A stretch of DNA of 64,000 nt, taken from Cordylochernes scorpioides. Taxonomy: Eukaryota; Arthropoda; Arachnida; Pseudoscorpiones; Chernetidae. Every line of letters begins with the position of its first letter. Positions within the stretch are counted from its first letter, which is position 1. The translations under genes and the position numbers were made by a program. The notes under the pieces were generated by a model. The model had not been told where the DNA came from and made no database searches. It was given only the letters and a program-made list of their open reading frames with translations. Positions 24,390-34,748 of the stretch are shown piece after piece. The DNA lies in contig CP092879.1 in the NCBI GenBank assembly GCA_030710605.1, forward strand, positions 25,931,241 through 25,995,240, written 5' to 3'.

Positions 24390-25210
24390 TGATAACAATA
24401 ATACGCCCTTCATCTGGAATGAGGAAGTAGAGGAGTCGTTCGCTAAACTTAAAATGGCACTATCTACAAAACCTGTCCTTGCTATTTACAACCCGGACTA
24501 CCCCTCTAAAGTTTATACAGATGCCTCCAAATATGGAATTGGAGCAATCCTAACACAAATTGGTCCAGACAATTAGGAACATGTAATTGCTTATTACTCC
24601 AAAACACTGCAACCACACCAAGAGAATTATTCTGCTTATGAGATGGAATGCCTAGCCGTAATACAAGCAACTGATCACTTTCATGTATACATAGAAAACC
24701 AACCATTTGAAATCATCACTGATCATGCGGCGCTCCAATGGCTTTTCACCATGAAGAAACCGAAACCTAAGTATTTTAGATGGATTCTTAGTTTATCCTC
24801 GGAATCATGTAACATCGTTCATCGTTCTGGAAAGCAACAAACTCATTTTGATGCCTTATCAAGACTCCCAGTTGTTAACATTGCAACTCAAGAACCTCAA
24901 GAACACCAACAAAATTCAGATTTGAGTTTCTTGAAAAATTCCCACACTCACGACGGTGTGGTAATGATCAAACAAAAAGGCAGTTGTCCCAAACTCGCTT
25001 ACCAAAAAAATATTGGAAGAATATCACGATTCATTGAGTCACCCATCAATAACCAAAACATGCAAACTTATAACTCAATATTATTGGTGGAAAGGAATAA
25101 CAACTGATATCAAGAATTATGTTCGATCTTGTAAATCTTGTCAACTAGTGAAGGTCAGACATGAACCAACTTTAGGAGAAATGATCACTCCAACGTCAAA
25201 TATCCAACCA
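24390..25210 (+). pseudogene. Broken Ty3/gypsy pol: RNase H and integrase zinc finger, first part
   Basis: Translation gives a gypsy-type RNase H (YTDASKYGIGAIL block, ITDHAALQWL, a DALSRLP end) followed by an integrase HHCC finger (H...H...CKSC) and linker. There is an in-frame TAG at 24574-24576 in RNase H. A frameshift falls at the seven-A run 25004-25010, between the RNase H tail and the zinc finger. Gag, protease and most of RT are missing upstream. The frame is cut after 25210 by a Helitron and resumes at 26107. It is distinct from the intact gypsy element at 1-5084 in sequence. Confidence 0.88.
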
Positions 25211-26106
25211 CTAGACGAATGGCCCGGGCAACGCCCGGGTTTTACCCGAGTGCGAATATATTTTAAAAACGTTGTCTTGGGTGGTCGCTATAGACAGGGT
25301 GGTCTGTATAGACAGGTGTATGTATCACACAGCCGATAACAGGGTTGTCTAGAGTGGCCGCTATAGACAGGGTGGTCTGTATAGACAGGTGTATGTATCA
25401 CACAGCCGATAACAGGGTTGTCTAGAGTGGCCGCAATAGACAGGGTGGTCTGTATAGACAGGTGTATGTATCACACAGCCGATAACAGGGTTGTCTAGAG
25501 TGGCCGCTATAGACAGGGTGGTCTGTATAGACAGGTGTATGTATCACACTGCTGATAACAGGGTTGCCTAAGGTGACCGCTATAGACAGGGTGGTCTGTA
25601 TAGACAGGTGAATGTAACACACTAATGATAACAGGGTTGCCTAAGGTGACCGCTATAGACAGGGTGGTCTGTATAGACAGGTGGATGTATCACACAGCTG
25701 ATAACAGGGTTGTCTAGAGTGGCCGCTATAGACAGGTGTATGTATCACACAGCTGATAACAGGGTTTTCTAGAATGGCCGCCATATACAGGGTGGTCTGT
25801 ATAGACAGGTTAGAATGGCCGCTATATACAGGGTGGTCTGTATAGACAGGTGGATGTAACACACTGCTGATTACAGGGTTGCCTAAAGTGTCCGCTATAG
25901 ACAGGGTGGTCTGTATAGACAGGTGGATGTAACACACTGCTGATAACAGGGTTATCTAGAATGGCCGCTATAGACAGGTGTATGTATCACACAGCTGATA
26001 ACAGGGTTGTCTAGAGGGGGGCAGGGAGGACACGTGTTCGCCGGCGGCAGCCAATGGGCGCGCATTCTATCCGTGAGCTTCAGAATAAGGCAATTATATA
26101 AGTAGA
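25211..26106 (-). mobile_element. Non-autonomous Helitron, 896 bp, nested in gypsy integrase
   Basis: Read on the minus strand it starts with TCTACTTATATAATTGCC, ends with CTAG, and has a 7-bp stem-loop (CCCGGGC AAC GCCCGGG, 25223-25239) eight bases before that end. It lies between a host A and T, as Helitrons do, with no target duplication. The host integrase frame stops at codon end 25210 and resumes in the same frame at 26107, which fixes both ends to the base. It encodes no Rep/helicase. The centre is a 73-bp tandem array. A GC-rich stretch near its 5' end (26018-26075) contains CACGTG and CCAAT motifs. Both termini match the element at 46314-46563. Confidence 0.93.
25273..26016. repeat. 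73-bp tandem array inside the Helitron
   Basis: The unit contains TAGACAGGGTGGTCTGTATA and GATAACAGGGTTGTCTAGA; successive starts at 25291, 25364 and 25437 are 73 bp apart. About ten copies are present, some shortened near 25730-25830. It is unrelated to the 48-50 bp minisatellite. Confidence 0.9.
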
Positions 26107-26901
26107 TTACAAATGATCGGTTGTGACAATATTGTACTGGGAACAGCAGCAGCTAACACAAAGCATAAATTCATTCAAGTTTTTGTTGATCACGCAACTC
26201 GTTATCTATGGGCATATCCCACAATAACAAACACTGCTCAAGCTGTCACTCAATGTCTTGATAAGATAATCAAATCTGTTAATTCGATCAATACTATCTT
26301 AACAGATAATGGCAAAAATTTTATATCAAAAGAGTTCAACAAATTTCTTTCTTTACAAGGAATTAAACACACATATACTTCGCCTTATCATCCTCAGTGC
26401 AATGGCATTTGTGAGAAATTAAATGATACGATAATGACAAAACTGAGAATAGCTGTTCTAGAGAAACCTAGATGTAAATGGAGCTCATTGTTACCGCAAG
26501 TTGTCAAAAATTATAATTCCACACCACATGACGTGACTGGTTTTTCACCGCTTTTCTTAATGTATGGAATCGGTAACGTACCCGAATTTGCCGACCAAAC
26601 TCCAATTACAATTGAAGAAGCCAGGAAGAAAGCTAGCCTGCGGACAGAACAAATTAGAAGTAAGTGGAAGATTAAACACGATAGCCATCACCCCAAGTAT
26701 GTCTTTAAAGAAGGAGACTTAGTCATAAGAAAAATTGCCTTCAACGACCCTCGTCTCATCAAGACATCACCAAAATATGAAGGACCATTTGTCATTCAAA
26801 AAAAGATATCTGATGTAACCTACGATATCTCTCTGAAAGACCAAAAGCAAGCAAGACGCGTTCACATATCTCAACTTCGATCATTTATTACCCGAGAATA
26901 A
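26107..26901 (+). pseudogene. Broken Ty3/gypsy pol: integrase core and C terminus, second part
   Basis: This is the continuation of the frame interrupted at 25210. It shows the integrase catalytic core: FVDHATRYLWAY near the first Asp, LTDNGKNF with the second Asp, and a Glu in the NGICEKLN block. It ends with a DNA-binding tail containing KYEGPFVI and VHISQLR motifs and a TAA at 26899-26901. The piece itself has no stop or shift, so the Helitron insertion and the earlier breaks are the visible damage. A purine-rich AAGAAGGGGAA follows at about 26909 and may be the old polypurine tract. Confidence 0.88.
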
Positions 26902-27334
26902 ATGCTTCAAGAAGGGGAATATGAGACGTTACAAAAAAAAAAACTATTTTCAATTGTACATAAATTCCTTTAAGGTGTTACTTTAATTTTTCATATGTTT
27001 ATTTTCAATTTATTTTTCTCATTCATTAAAAGTCAATGATGTACATGCAAAATTAGTAAAAACTCAATAAAAACGATATGTAAAAATAGATATAAAAACA
27101 AATGGCTTGTAAACAAAAAAGCGGCAATAAAATGAGTTGAGGTAAAATGTCTATTCTATTAACAAACATTCACTTTTAAAATAATGAACTTTAAAATTAA
27201 AGTTTTACAAAACAGAAAATTAGCGTTTTAAAATAAAAACGTGGCAATATAATGTTAAAATTCCTTTTGTTTTTCCTGAAAAGTTCATAGGATAAGGTTT
27301 ACTAGACGTGTACTGAAATTAGTAAAAATTGCAA
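26902..27334. other. AT-rich spacer
   Basis: It may hold the remains of the gypsy 3' LTR after the purine-rich tract near 26909, but no second LTR copy is visible for comparison. It has long A and T runs and no coding signal. Confidence 0.4.
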
Positions 27335-27424
27335 ATGGATTTACTGATAAGAACACTAACTGCTAAATTAGATGAAATCTATGAATATTTTGACAATAAA
27401 GTCAAACAAAACCAGAAAACCTAA
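27335..27424 (+). pseudogene. Short frame upstream of LINE 1 ORF1
   Basis: A 29-codon frame (ATG at 27335, TAA at 27422) encodes a Leu/Lys-rich, possibly coiled-coil peptide. It may be the original start of ORF1 now cut off, or a leader frame. Nothing further supports a function. Confidence 0.3.
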
Positions 27425-27453
27425 GAAAAAATTATCTTTCCTTTCTATCTACA

Positions 27454-28432
27454 ATGGTAAGGCAGACCAAGGAAGGCATTACGGCCTTGGGAGATATCAA
27501 TAATCGGGACTTTGTGGATCAACTTTCTGTTCAAATGTCTGATGTCCTTGATCAGAAACTGGACAAATTCAAGGGAGAACTCAAGACCTTGATACCCTCC
27601 TTTTCAGAGGTTTTGAAATCCCAAACAGCGAGAGAAACTATGTATAACAAACAAAGTAGTGATAAAGAATTTGTAATTATAGCGCAGCCTTTCAATGAAG
27701 GAAACATTACAGATGTATACCACGCTATTGCTGATAGGATCAGAGTGTTAAGAGAGGAAAATAAGAGGGTCCGAGTCAATAAAATTATAAACACAAGAAA
27801 ATCAATTATTATAAAAACCTCGGATGAGAAAGAATCTAATTTCCTAAAAGATGAATTATGCAAATCAACCCAACTTACAAATCTATGCAAAACATTCATT
27901 TCGACCAGAAGAGATCCTACTATAATGGTTAAAAACGTTAGTAAAATCACCGAGGTAAATTCCTTTGAAGAAACAATGTCAGATGAACGACGAACTAAAG
28001 GATATGAAAAGCGAAATTAAAGTGCTATTCTGCACTAAATCTAACACCTCTACCCACAACATTGTTTTACGAGTTTCTCCTAGAGTTTATCAAACCATTA
28101 AGAAATTAAACAATAAAATCTACACTGACTGTGAACGATGCGTTGTTGTAGATCGGTTTCTGGTGAAACATTGCCAGAAATGTCTGAAATTCAACCCCAC
28201 CCACAAAACGGCAGAATGCCCTAACACCCCAATATGCAGGATATGTGGAGTTCAGGGAGTTCATGATTGCTCAGGAATTCCCAAATGTTTCAATTGTTCC
28301 CAACATCCTAAGTATAGAAACAGGCCCTCATCACACAGAGCAAACTCAGAGGAATGTCCTATGTATAAAACACAAATAGACAGAATAATCGAGAGAACAA
28401 GTTATTTCCCAACTGAACAATCAAATAACTAA
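27454..28432 (+). pseudogene. LINE 1 ORF1, nucleic-acid-binding protein, frameshifted
   Basis: Two overlapping frames (27454-28020 and 27965-28432) together encode an ORF1 protein. The N-terminal half is charged and helix-like. The C-terminal half has cysteine-rich knuckles: CQKCLKF...H...C near 28173-28210, CRICG...H..C near 28236-28270, and CFNC...H...C near 28288-28352. A frameshift between about 27965 and 28020 joins the two. Such proteins bind the element RNA and form ribonucleoprotein particles. Spacing in the knuckles is irregular compared with the usual CX2CX4HX4C. Confidence 0.75.
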
Positions 28433-28482
28433 CTAGTACAAGTCGAACAGGATCAAATGCAAGTTCCGTTGATTAAGTGTGT

Positions 28483-28605
28483 GCAACCCTAAATATGAAA
28501 ATAGCTCAATAAATCATAGGCCGAATTCTAACGTGTGCCCGTTTATGAAATACAAACAGATCGAATAATCCAAAGAACACAATATTCTCCCATAAATGAA
28601 GAATA
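28483..28605 (+). repeat. Diverged duplicate of the last ORF1 zinc knuckle segment
   Basis: This stretch resembles 28306-28430 at protein level: the pattern HPKYRN..SSHRANSEECP is matched by NPKYEN..INHRPNSNVCP, followed in both by an IDRII-like block. The offset is about 177 bp. The copies are well diverged, so the tandem duplication is old. Confidence 0.6.
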
Positions 28606-28631
28606 AAAAATACCCAGTCTAAATTATTTCA

Positions 28632-30185
28632 TTGGGAAAAGGAATTAAATGTTTACAACAAAATTTAAGAAAAAGTTTCATGGCATTGAATGAGCTTCAA
28701 GCTGCAATAAAAGACAACCCACCAGATATCATCCTAATACAGGAACCCTATATAATTAATAGAGATGTAATTTTCGATTTAGAATCTCTAATAGTGCATT
28801 CAACGACAGATGAACAAATATACACTGCAACGATCTTTATGAATTAGTGTTTAAAATATAATAAAATCAATAAATTCACAAACTCCTTTTGTACAACCAC
28901 CTCTATAAATTCAGCAAAATCAAATACTGTTATTGTAAACTTTTATATACATCCACATAGATTTAATGACACTCATCGAATATTTATCAAGGAGCTTCTG
29001 GATACCTACAATCAACAACCTATTATACTATGTGGTGACTTCAATTCTAGACACCCAGTCTGGTTTGATCCGACGACAAACTCCAATGGTTTCAAATTCC
29101 ATTCCATCATAGACGAACATAGCCTATTGATTCATAATCTTAAGACACCCACCTGCCGAAATTCAAGCATTATGGATCTTACGATTTCAAACAAAAAATC
29201 AATAAGTTTTGTACATAACTGGAAGACGCACATTTCATATCACGTTGCAATAACCATTGACATTTATCATAATTTTAACAGGCAAAGGACAGTTCAAAAC
29301 TCAACATGGAAATTTATAGAAAAAGATGCTGATTGGAAAACATTTACCGAAAAAAATTCAATACAATATGTAGATAATATTATCACCAAGATAAACCACG
29401 CGTCAAACATCAAAGATATCGAAAAAATTGTAAAGACTCTCACACAAATAATTAAAGAGGCAGCTTATCTGTCACTAAATGTCAACACAAGAAGCGGAAA
29501 TCATAAAACAAATACATACTGGTGGGATGGGAAGCTGGAGAATATGAAAAACGATTTCCACTATATTAGAAATTTGTATTATCGGCATGGAGTGGTCTAT
29601 AAAAATACCTATAAATCAATGAGAAATAAATATTTAAATAAAATTAAAAAGGCAAAAAGAGCGAGTTGGAGAAATTTTATAGAAGAAAGTCATACAACTA
29701 ACGCATTTGGTAATGCTTATAGGATTTACAAGTCATTGAGATCGAAAAATAGGAATTTAGGATTACCTCTAATAGATAATTTACCAGATCATTTAAAGAT
29801 CGACAAAACAAAAAGTTTAATGAACGATTTATTTCAGGATGATATTGGAGGTTTAGATGAAGATGATCATATTTTGATTAGAAATTATACGCCTAAATAT
29901 AAAAATAAAAATAGTTTTTATATTGAATCCAAGGAAATAGAGGAAACAATTTTAAAAACTAATATTAAAAACGCACCGGGCCCTGATTACATTAGTAACA
30001 ATATGATCAGACAAGTTAAAATAAAAATAATCCCAATTCTGCATCAATTATTCAATAAATGTATAGAAATGGGATACTATCCGGATGAATGAAAAAAAAA
30101 TCATTCTTAAAAATAATTCCAAAACCAGGCAAAACGAATTATGAAGTAAATTAAAGTTATAGACCTATATCATTGACATCTAATC
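28632..30185 (+). pseudogene. LINE 1 ORF2, endonuclease and start of reverse transcriptase
   Basis: The frame encodes an AP-like endonuclease: N-terminal QQNLRKS, the catalytic-Glu block IQEPY, CGDFNSRHPVW with the catalytic Asp/Asn, and SYHVAI in place of the usual SDH. It continues to the RT thumb/finger start with a NAPGPD block. Breaks: in-frame TAG at 28845-28847, TGA at 30090-30092 with a frameshift in the following A run, and TAA at 30152-30154. The RPISLTSNL block just before 30185 is where the hAT element enters; the rest of RT resumes at 32425. Confidence 0.85.
30178..30185. repeat. hAT target-site duplication, left copy
   Basis: ATCTAATC directly precedes the terminal TAGGG of the hAT element and is repeated exactly at 32417-32424. 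Eight bases is the standard hAT duplication length. Confidence 0.95.
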
Positions 30186-30189
30186 TAGG

Positions 30190-30290
30190 GCCTCCAATCC
30201 CGGGATCCCGTTTCCCGGGATTCCGGAGCCAAATAATGATCCCGAAATCCCGGGATTCTGCTCGAAAAATCCCGGGATTACTGGTTTGTG
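30190..30290. promoter_or_regulatory. Subterminal CCCGGGAT motif cluster of the hAT element
   Basis: At least four copies of ATCCCGGGAT or close variants occur within 100 bases of the left end, while the right end shows only the one in the inverted repeat. Subterminal repeats of this kind commonly bind hAT transposases; that role is inferred. Confidence 0.55.
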
Positions 30291-30473
30291 CATGAAAACC
30301 AGCGCAAAAATATATTTTTCTTATCTAGCATTTTGGTAATCAAACAGATGATGAGATAGCACACTTTTGACGTTTTGTTTATACAGCTGCATTTCGGGTC
30401 TTTTTTTTCTGAGAGATTTGAAATTATTTTCATGCACTAATAACGAAGGGTTATTCTGCAAGATCTTTCCAAA

Positions 30474-31642
30474 ATGGCAGCCTCTAGAATGAGAGTATGC
30501 AGCAGTATACATGGAGGGGGTCCCAGTTTTTGTTCTGACCTTTCCGAGAATGACAATGAGGACACTTCTTCATTTAACGTTAGCCTAGAAGTAGCACATC
30601 CCTCATTCCCTGAAGCAATTTATCCACAATCTCCAGTATTTTCAAAGAAAAATATAAATGAAGTGACGAAAAAAGCTCATGTGGTTGTGAAATATTTCAA
30701 ACGATCGCCGCTGAAGAACGAGATCTTACTGAACTACATGCGGCAAGATAATCGCATTCCCACCAGTATGGGTCTCATTCTCGACTGCAGAACGCGCTGG
30801 GATAGTTTATTGAACATGTTGGAGAGACTTCTCAGTGTGAAGTCAGCGATTCAGAAGGCGCTAATAGATGTGAATGCAAATGTCCGTCTAACTGATGAAG
30901 ATTTTGATATCATGACGCAAATAATTTCCGCACTGAAACCATTTCGGGCAGCTGTGGCGGCTATCTGTAGACGCGACACTACGCTTTTGACTGCAGAAGC
31001 AACAGTAACGTTTCTTCTAGAGGAGCTGCAAGCAGAATCTCATTCTCTCAGCAAAGATCTGCAAAAATATTTTCAAAATATAATTTTAGAAGAGCGATGC
31101 AATAAAACATCTTTAGTCCTCCAATATCTGCACAATCCGCAATCACAGTTAGAAAAAAGAAGATGGTCAAAGACTTTAGCGTGAAAAATTGCTTTTGCGT
31201 CTTAAACTGTTACAGGAACAAATGGCCGAAGTAAGAAAAAAAAATTCAGGCTGATAATTCGCAACTTCCTCGGAGTTTACAAGAACGCCATGAGCCATCA
31301 CAATCGAATGGCCATTTCACAATTGAGCGCCGATTGCAAGAAGCTATTGAGGCTGCCTCTTCAACTTCAATTACAATACCTACACCAGACTCCGCATCCT
31401 ACTCAACTATGATTAACCACGAACTTAATATTACTGCTCAGTCAGGCAAACGAGGACCGTATTTAGAGAGTGTGTATCAATACTTGCTGACAATTCCTCC
31501 AACGTCTGTGGAATCGGAAAGAGTCTTCTCCTCCTCTGGATACCTATGCAATAAGATACGTTCTAGTTTGCATGATGACACTAAAATGACATTAATACAT
31601 AGATGGGCAAAATGCAATAATCACAATTGCAAAAATTCATGA
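30474..31642 (+). pseudogene. hAT transposase, C-terminal half, broken
   Basis: The first frame (30474-31184) contains SPLKNEIL, the LDCRTRWDSLL block and an ALKPFRAAV stretch, typical of the C-terminal half of the catalytic region. It stops at a TGA (31182-31184). After a frame change, 31334-31642 encodes the hAT dimerisation domain, with IPPTSVESERVFSSSGYL and a KIRSSL block. The BED zinc finger and the first catalytic acidic residues are absent, so the copy cannot mobilise itself. Codons before about residue 25 may be fused non-coding sequence. Confidence 0.88.
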
Positions 31643-32416
31643 TTACATTTGCTATAATTACAATTACAAGTAATTTTAACCACAATTGCTATCATTATAT
31701 ATAGAATTACGAGTAATTATGTTTAAATTCTAATGCAATCAATTTTTTGCAAAGTAATTGCATTGCAAGTAAAGCATTGCAAGTAAAACTTGCAAAAAGT
31801 TCTTAAAAAGCAAATACATAATATAATAGCCAATTTAGCTATAATAATGGCCAAAGCAAATACATAAAACAATATATTATTAGATTATACATAGACACTA
31901 AAATAAAAGAACGAGGGATGAAGAATTTCATTCAGACCATGTATAGACATATTTCTAAGTCTAGAAATTTGTATGATGCACGCAAACATTGGTTCAATTC
32001 TCAATAGGATCAGATACAAACCACCATTTTATTCAAGTATTTTATTCAAGTAAAACTTCAGTAAAAGCATTGCAACGTAATCGTAATTACAAGGTAATGC
32101 ATTACTTTGAATGGATTACTGCCCAACACTGCATTAAGAGATGTGGTCTAAGCGTTCCAAGAACAGTAATTCTTTTTCCAGATGTGTGTACAGTAATTGA
32201 CAGATAATTTCAAACTGTAACCCAAAAGCAATGATTTAGTTCATAAGCAGGCGCAAAATATATGGCTTTCAGGTTGTTTTCATCGAAGTAAGTGCCACGT
32301 CATTGGCACTATATAAAAGAAAAAATTAAAAATATAACGAACGAAACGATATACCTCTTGGTGTAGAAAGACGAAAATATTTTTCATGAAAATATGTACC
32401 GGGATTGGAAGCCCTA
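31643..32416. other. Non-coding right part of the hAT element
   Basis: AT-rich sequence with repeated AATTACAAGTAAT-like and GCAAGTAAA-like short motifs around 31660-31800 and 32060-32110. It ends in the right inverted repeat. No coding signal is seen. Confidence 0.6.
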
Positions 32417-32424
32417 ATCTAATC
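32417..32424. repeat. hAT target-site duplication, right copy
   Basis: ATCTAATC directly follows the terminal CCCTA of the hAT element and is identical to 30178-30185. Confidence 0.95.
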
Positions 32425-33511
32425 TCTCTAAAACATTTGAGAATATAATAAAAAATAAATTAAGTAACTATTATTCAGAAAATAATCTAATGAGCTCAAG
32501 GCAGCATGACTTTATGAAATTTAGATCAACTATTACTGGAATGGAAAAAAATATAGAAATTATATTGAAACATAAACAAAAAGAATTGACTTCCTTGATA
32601 GCTATAGGTATAGCTGGTGCATTCGACAATGCATGGTGGCCTGCGATTATAAAACGAATGGATAATGATAATGTTCCCTCAGATTTAATACGGATCATAA
32701 AATCTTATTTGAATAATGAAAGGGAGGTGAAATTTACATACGAATCAGAAACTTTTCATAAGAAACTAACTAAAGGATATCCACAGGGTGGACCTTTATC
32801 ACCACTCCTATGGAATATTTTGCTAAATGATTTGTTGATAAATTTTGAATCAATGAATGCAGTTATTATATGTTGTGCAGACGACGTTACAATAATTTGC
32901 TGGAATAAGACTATTGAAGGACTAAAAATGCAAGTGAATACATCTTAAATTATGTGATCCAATGTTGTGATAGAAATAAATTAACGATCAGTACAGAGAA
33001 AACGAATTTGCTATACCTGCATTTCATAGAAAAAATACCTATTAAGGTTAATAACAATATAATTAGGCCGGTCGAGCAAGTAAAAATTCTGGGAATGAAA
33101 TTTTCAAATCACAAATGGAAAAATAAAGTTAACTTTACTCCGCATGTAAATGATATTCTGTGTAAGGCAGGGCGTATAAAAAATCTATTATGTTCACTTA
33201 GCGGCAATATGTGGGGTTTAGATACTCAAAAGAGGTTAACCTTATATAAAACAATAATAAGGCCTGCACTTACATACGGATCAGAAATTTGGTTTAAATA
33301 TTTAAACAATCGTTCTAAACAAAAACTGAATTCCATGCAGTACCAGATCATTTTATGGGTAGTTAGAGCATATAAAACCACTTCATCAAACTGTGTGCAT
33401 AGTTTGGCAAAAATTCCACTCCTAACAGACTATATAGAATCTAGAATATTCAAATATGATCTAGCTCATCTGTCCACTGAATATCTAATTACTTACGAAC
33501 CCCATGCTTGA
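32425..33511 (+). pseudogene. LINE 1 ORF2, remainder of reverse transcriptase
   Basis: This continues the RT from 30185. It shows the FEKII..KL block, a GYPQGGPLSPLLWNI block (motif B), and then CCADDVTII where active elements have Y/F-ADD, so the first active-site residue has become Cys. A stop at 32946-32948 and a frame change lead into 32954-33511, which encodes the RT thumb and C-terminal region (KILGMKF, LTYGSEIW). The frame ends at 33509-33511. Confidence 0.85.
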
Positions 33512-34674
33512 TGAATTTGTAGAGGATAAAGAGAGGTGTAAAAGTTTTGATCAATTTTGCAAATATATTTACAACTTTCTTTTGAAATGGAAAAGGGAGA
33601 GGGAAACTTAGAAGGAAAAGAATTGCGATGCTTGCTTTGTGTGTTTTGCTTTGTTGTTTGTTTTTTTTTTCGAACAAATTTCTTTGGTTAATTATGTATA
33701 TAGCCGATTTGTTGTGATGTAGAGAGAGGTATCGACGCAAATATCCCTGAGTTTGGGATATCGCGTTTCATGATGTTAATAAAATAAAATCAAAATATAA
33801 ATAATTAAATTTGTACATCACACATACAAATGATATTTTAAGTGGCAGCGGTATAACTTTATTTGAGCTCTAGCAGGAAATAAAAGTGAGTTGTACTAGC
33901 TATCGTTTTAATATTCTGTTTGCTCTTTGATTACTTTATTGGTGATTGTCAACTAACTTTGGAGCACCTTTTTGGAAGGAATATTCCGAAGATATTAAAG
34001 AGATATTTGAGGATAGACATTCCGTTTCCTCTATTAAGTTAGGTCTAATAAAATCAGATTGTTTTTCAGTCTAGAAATTGTGTATTGTCTCTGTTTGAAC
34101 ACTTTCTGTACACTATTAATTAGATAATTTTCTCTCTCAGCAAGTATTGTAAACTATAAGATACTTTGAATATTTGTTTAAATAAGTTTATTAATAAGTT
34201 GAATTACGTTTTGTGATAAAAATCAATATAAGAAGATGAAATTAAATTTTAGATATCTAGGCAAATTGAAAGATCATAGGAAGAAGCAAAAATTTCATGA
34301 AACTGAGAAATTTATTTTCAATATTTCAGAGATAAACCATGAACTTTAACGCCTCAATGTTTTAATGCTTTTGTTGTTGAAAATATATATACGGAATTTA
34401 AACCAACAACCCCATATTGTATAATACTTATAACAAGATTTTCATGTTGTATAATAGAAACGCATCTATAAATAATTATACGCATGATTGACATGTGTTA
34501 TTACATCATCATATGTAATGTATTTGTACAAACTGAGAATAAATAAAACTCTGTAATGGATTAAGAGTTGAACTAAAGCAAGAAATTGAGATGGAGGTTC
34601 AACAATATCTAAAGATAGAAAACTCTCAGGGCGTTGCCAGTGTACAATTTCGCTTCCAATCCACGCTCTTGTTG
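33512..34674. other. LINE 1 3' end and AT-rich spacer
   Basis: 33512-33815 is probably the LINE 1 3' untranslated region, ending in an A-rich AATAAAATAAAATC tail. 33816-34674 is AT-rich and shows no gene, repeat or RNA that I recognise. Confidence 0.5.
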
Positions 34675-34689
34675 CACACACACACACAC
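34675..34689. repeat. (CA)n microsatellite, left flank of LINE 2
   Basis: Seven CA units. A matching (AC)6 tract lies at 39951-39963, at the other end of the R1-like element. Confidence 0.95.
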
Positions 34690-34748
34690 CTATCGAGCGG
34701 CCACGCAATTTTTGGCTCCGCTGTTTTTCACCTTTGGCAGGTGTAAAA

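Larger units (their letters stand above)
30186..32416 (+). mobile_element. hAT DNA transposon, 2231 bp, internally deleted
   Basis: Terminal inverted repeats TAGGGCCTCCAATCCCGG and CCGGGATTGGAAGCCCTA match except for one base. They are flanked by the 8-bp duplication ATCTAATC. The left subterminal region (30190-30290) carries several copies of the palindromic CCCGGGAT motif, likely transposase-binding sites. Inside is a broken transposase lacking its N-terminal half. Removing the element with one duplication copy rejoins the LINE 1 RT frame, so this insertion is younger than LINE 1. Confidence 0.95.
27335..33815 (+). mobile_element. Decayed APE-type non-LTR retrotransposon (LINE 1), split by a hAT element
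   Basis: Order: a short frame 27335-27424, ORF1 with zinc knuckles, ORF2 with AP endonuclease and reverse transcriptase, then an AT-rich 3' end near 33777-33815. Stops and frameshifts occur in both ORFs. The 30186-32416 segment is a later hAT insertion. The domain order fits the I/Jockey/R1 group; the clade is not settled. Exact ends and target duplication are not visible. Confidence 0.85.
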
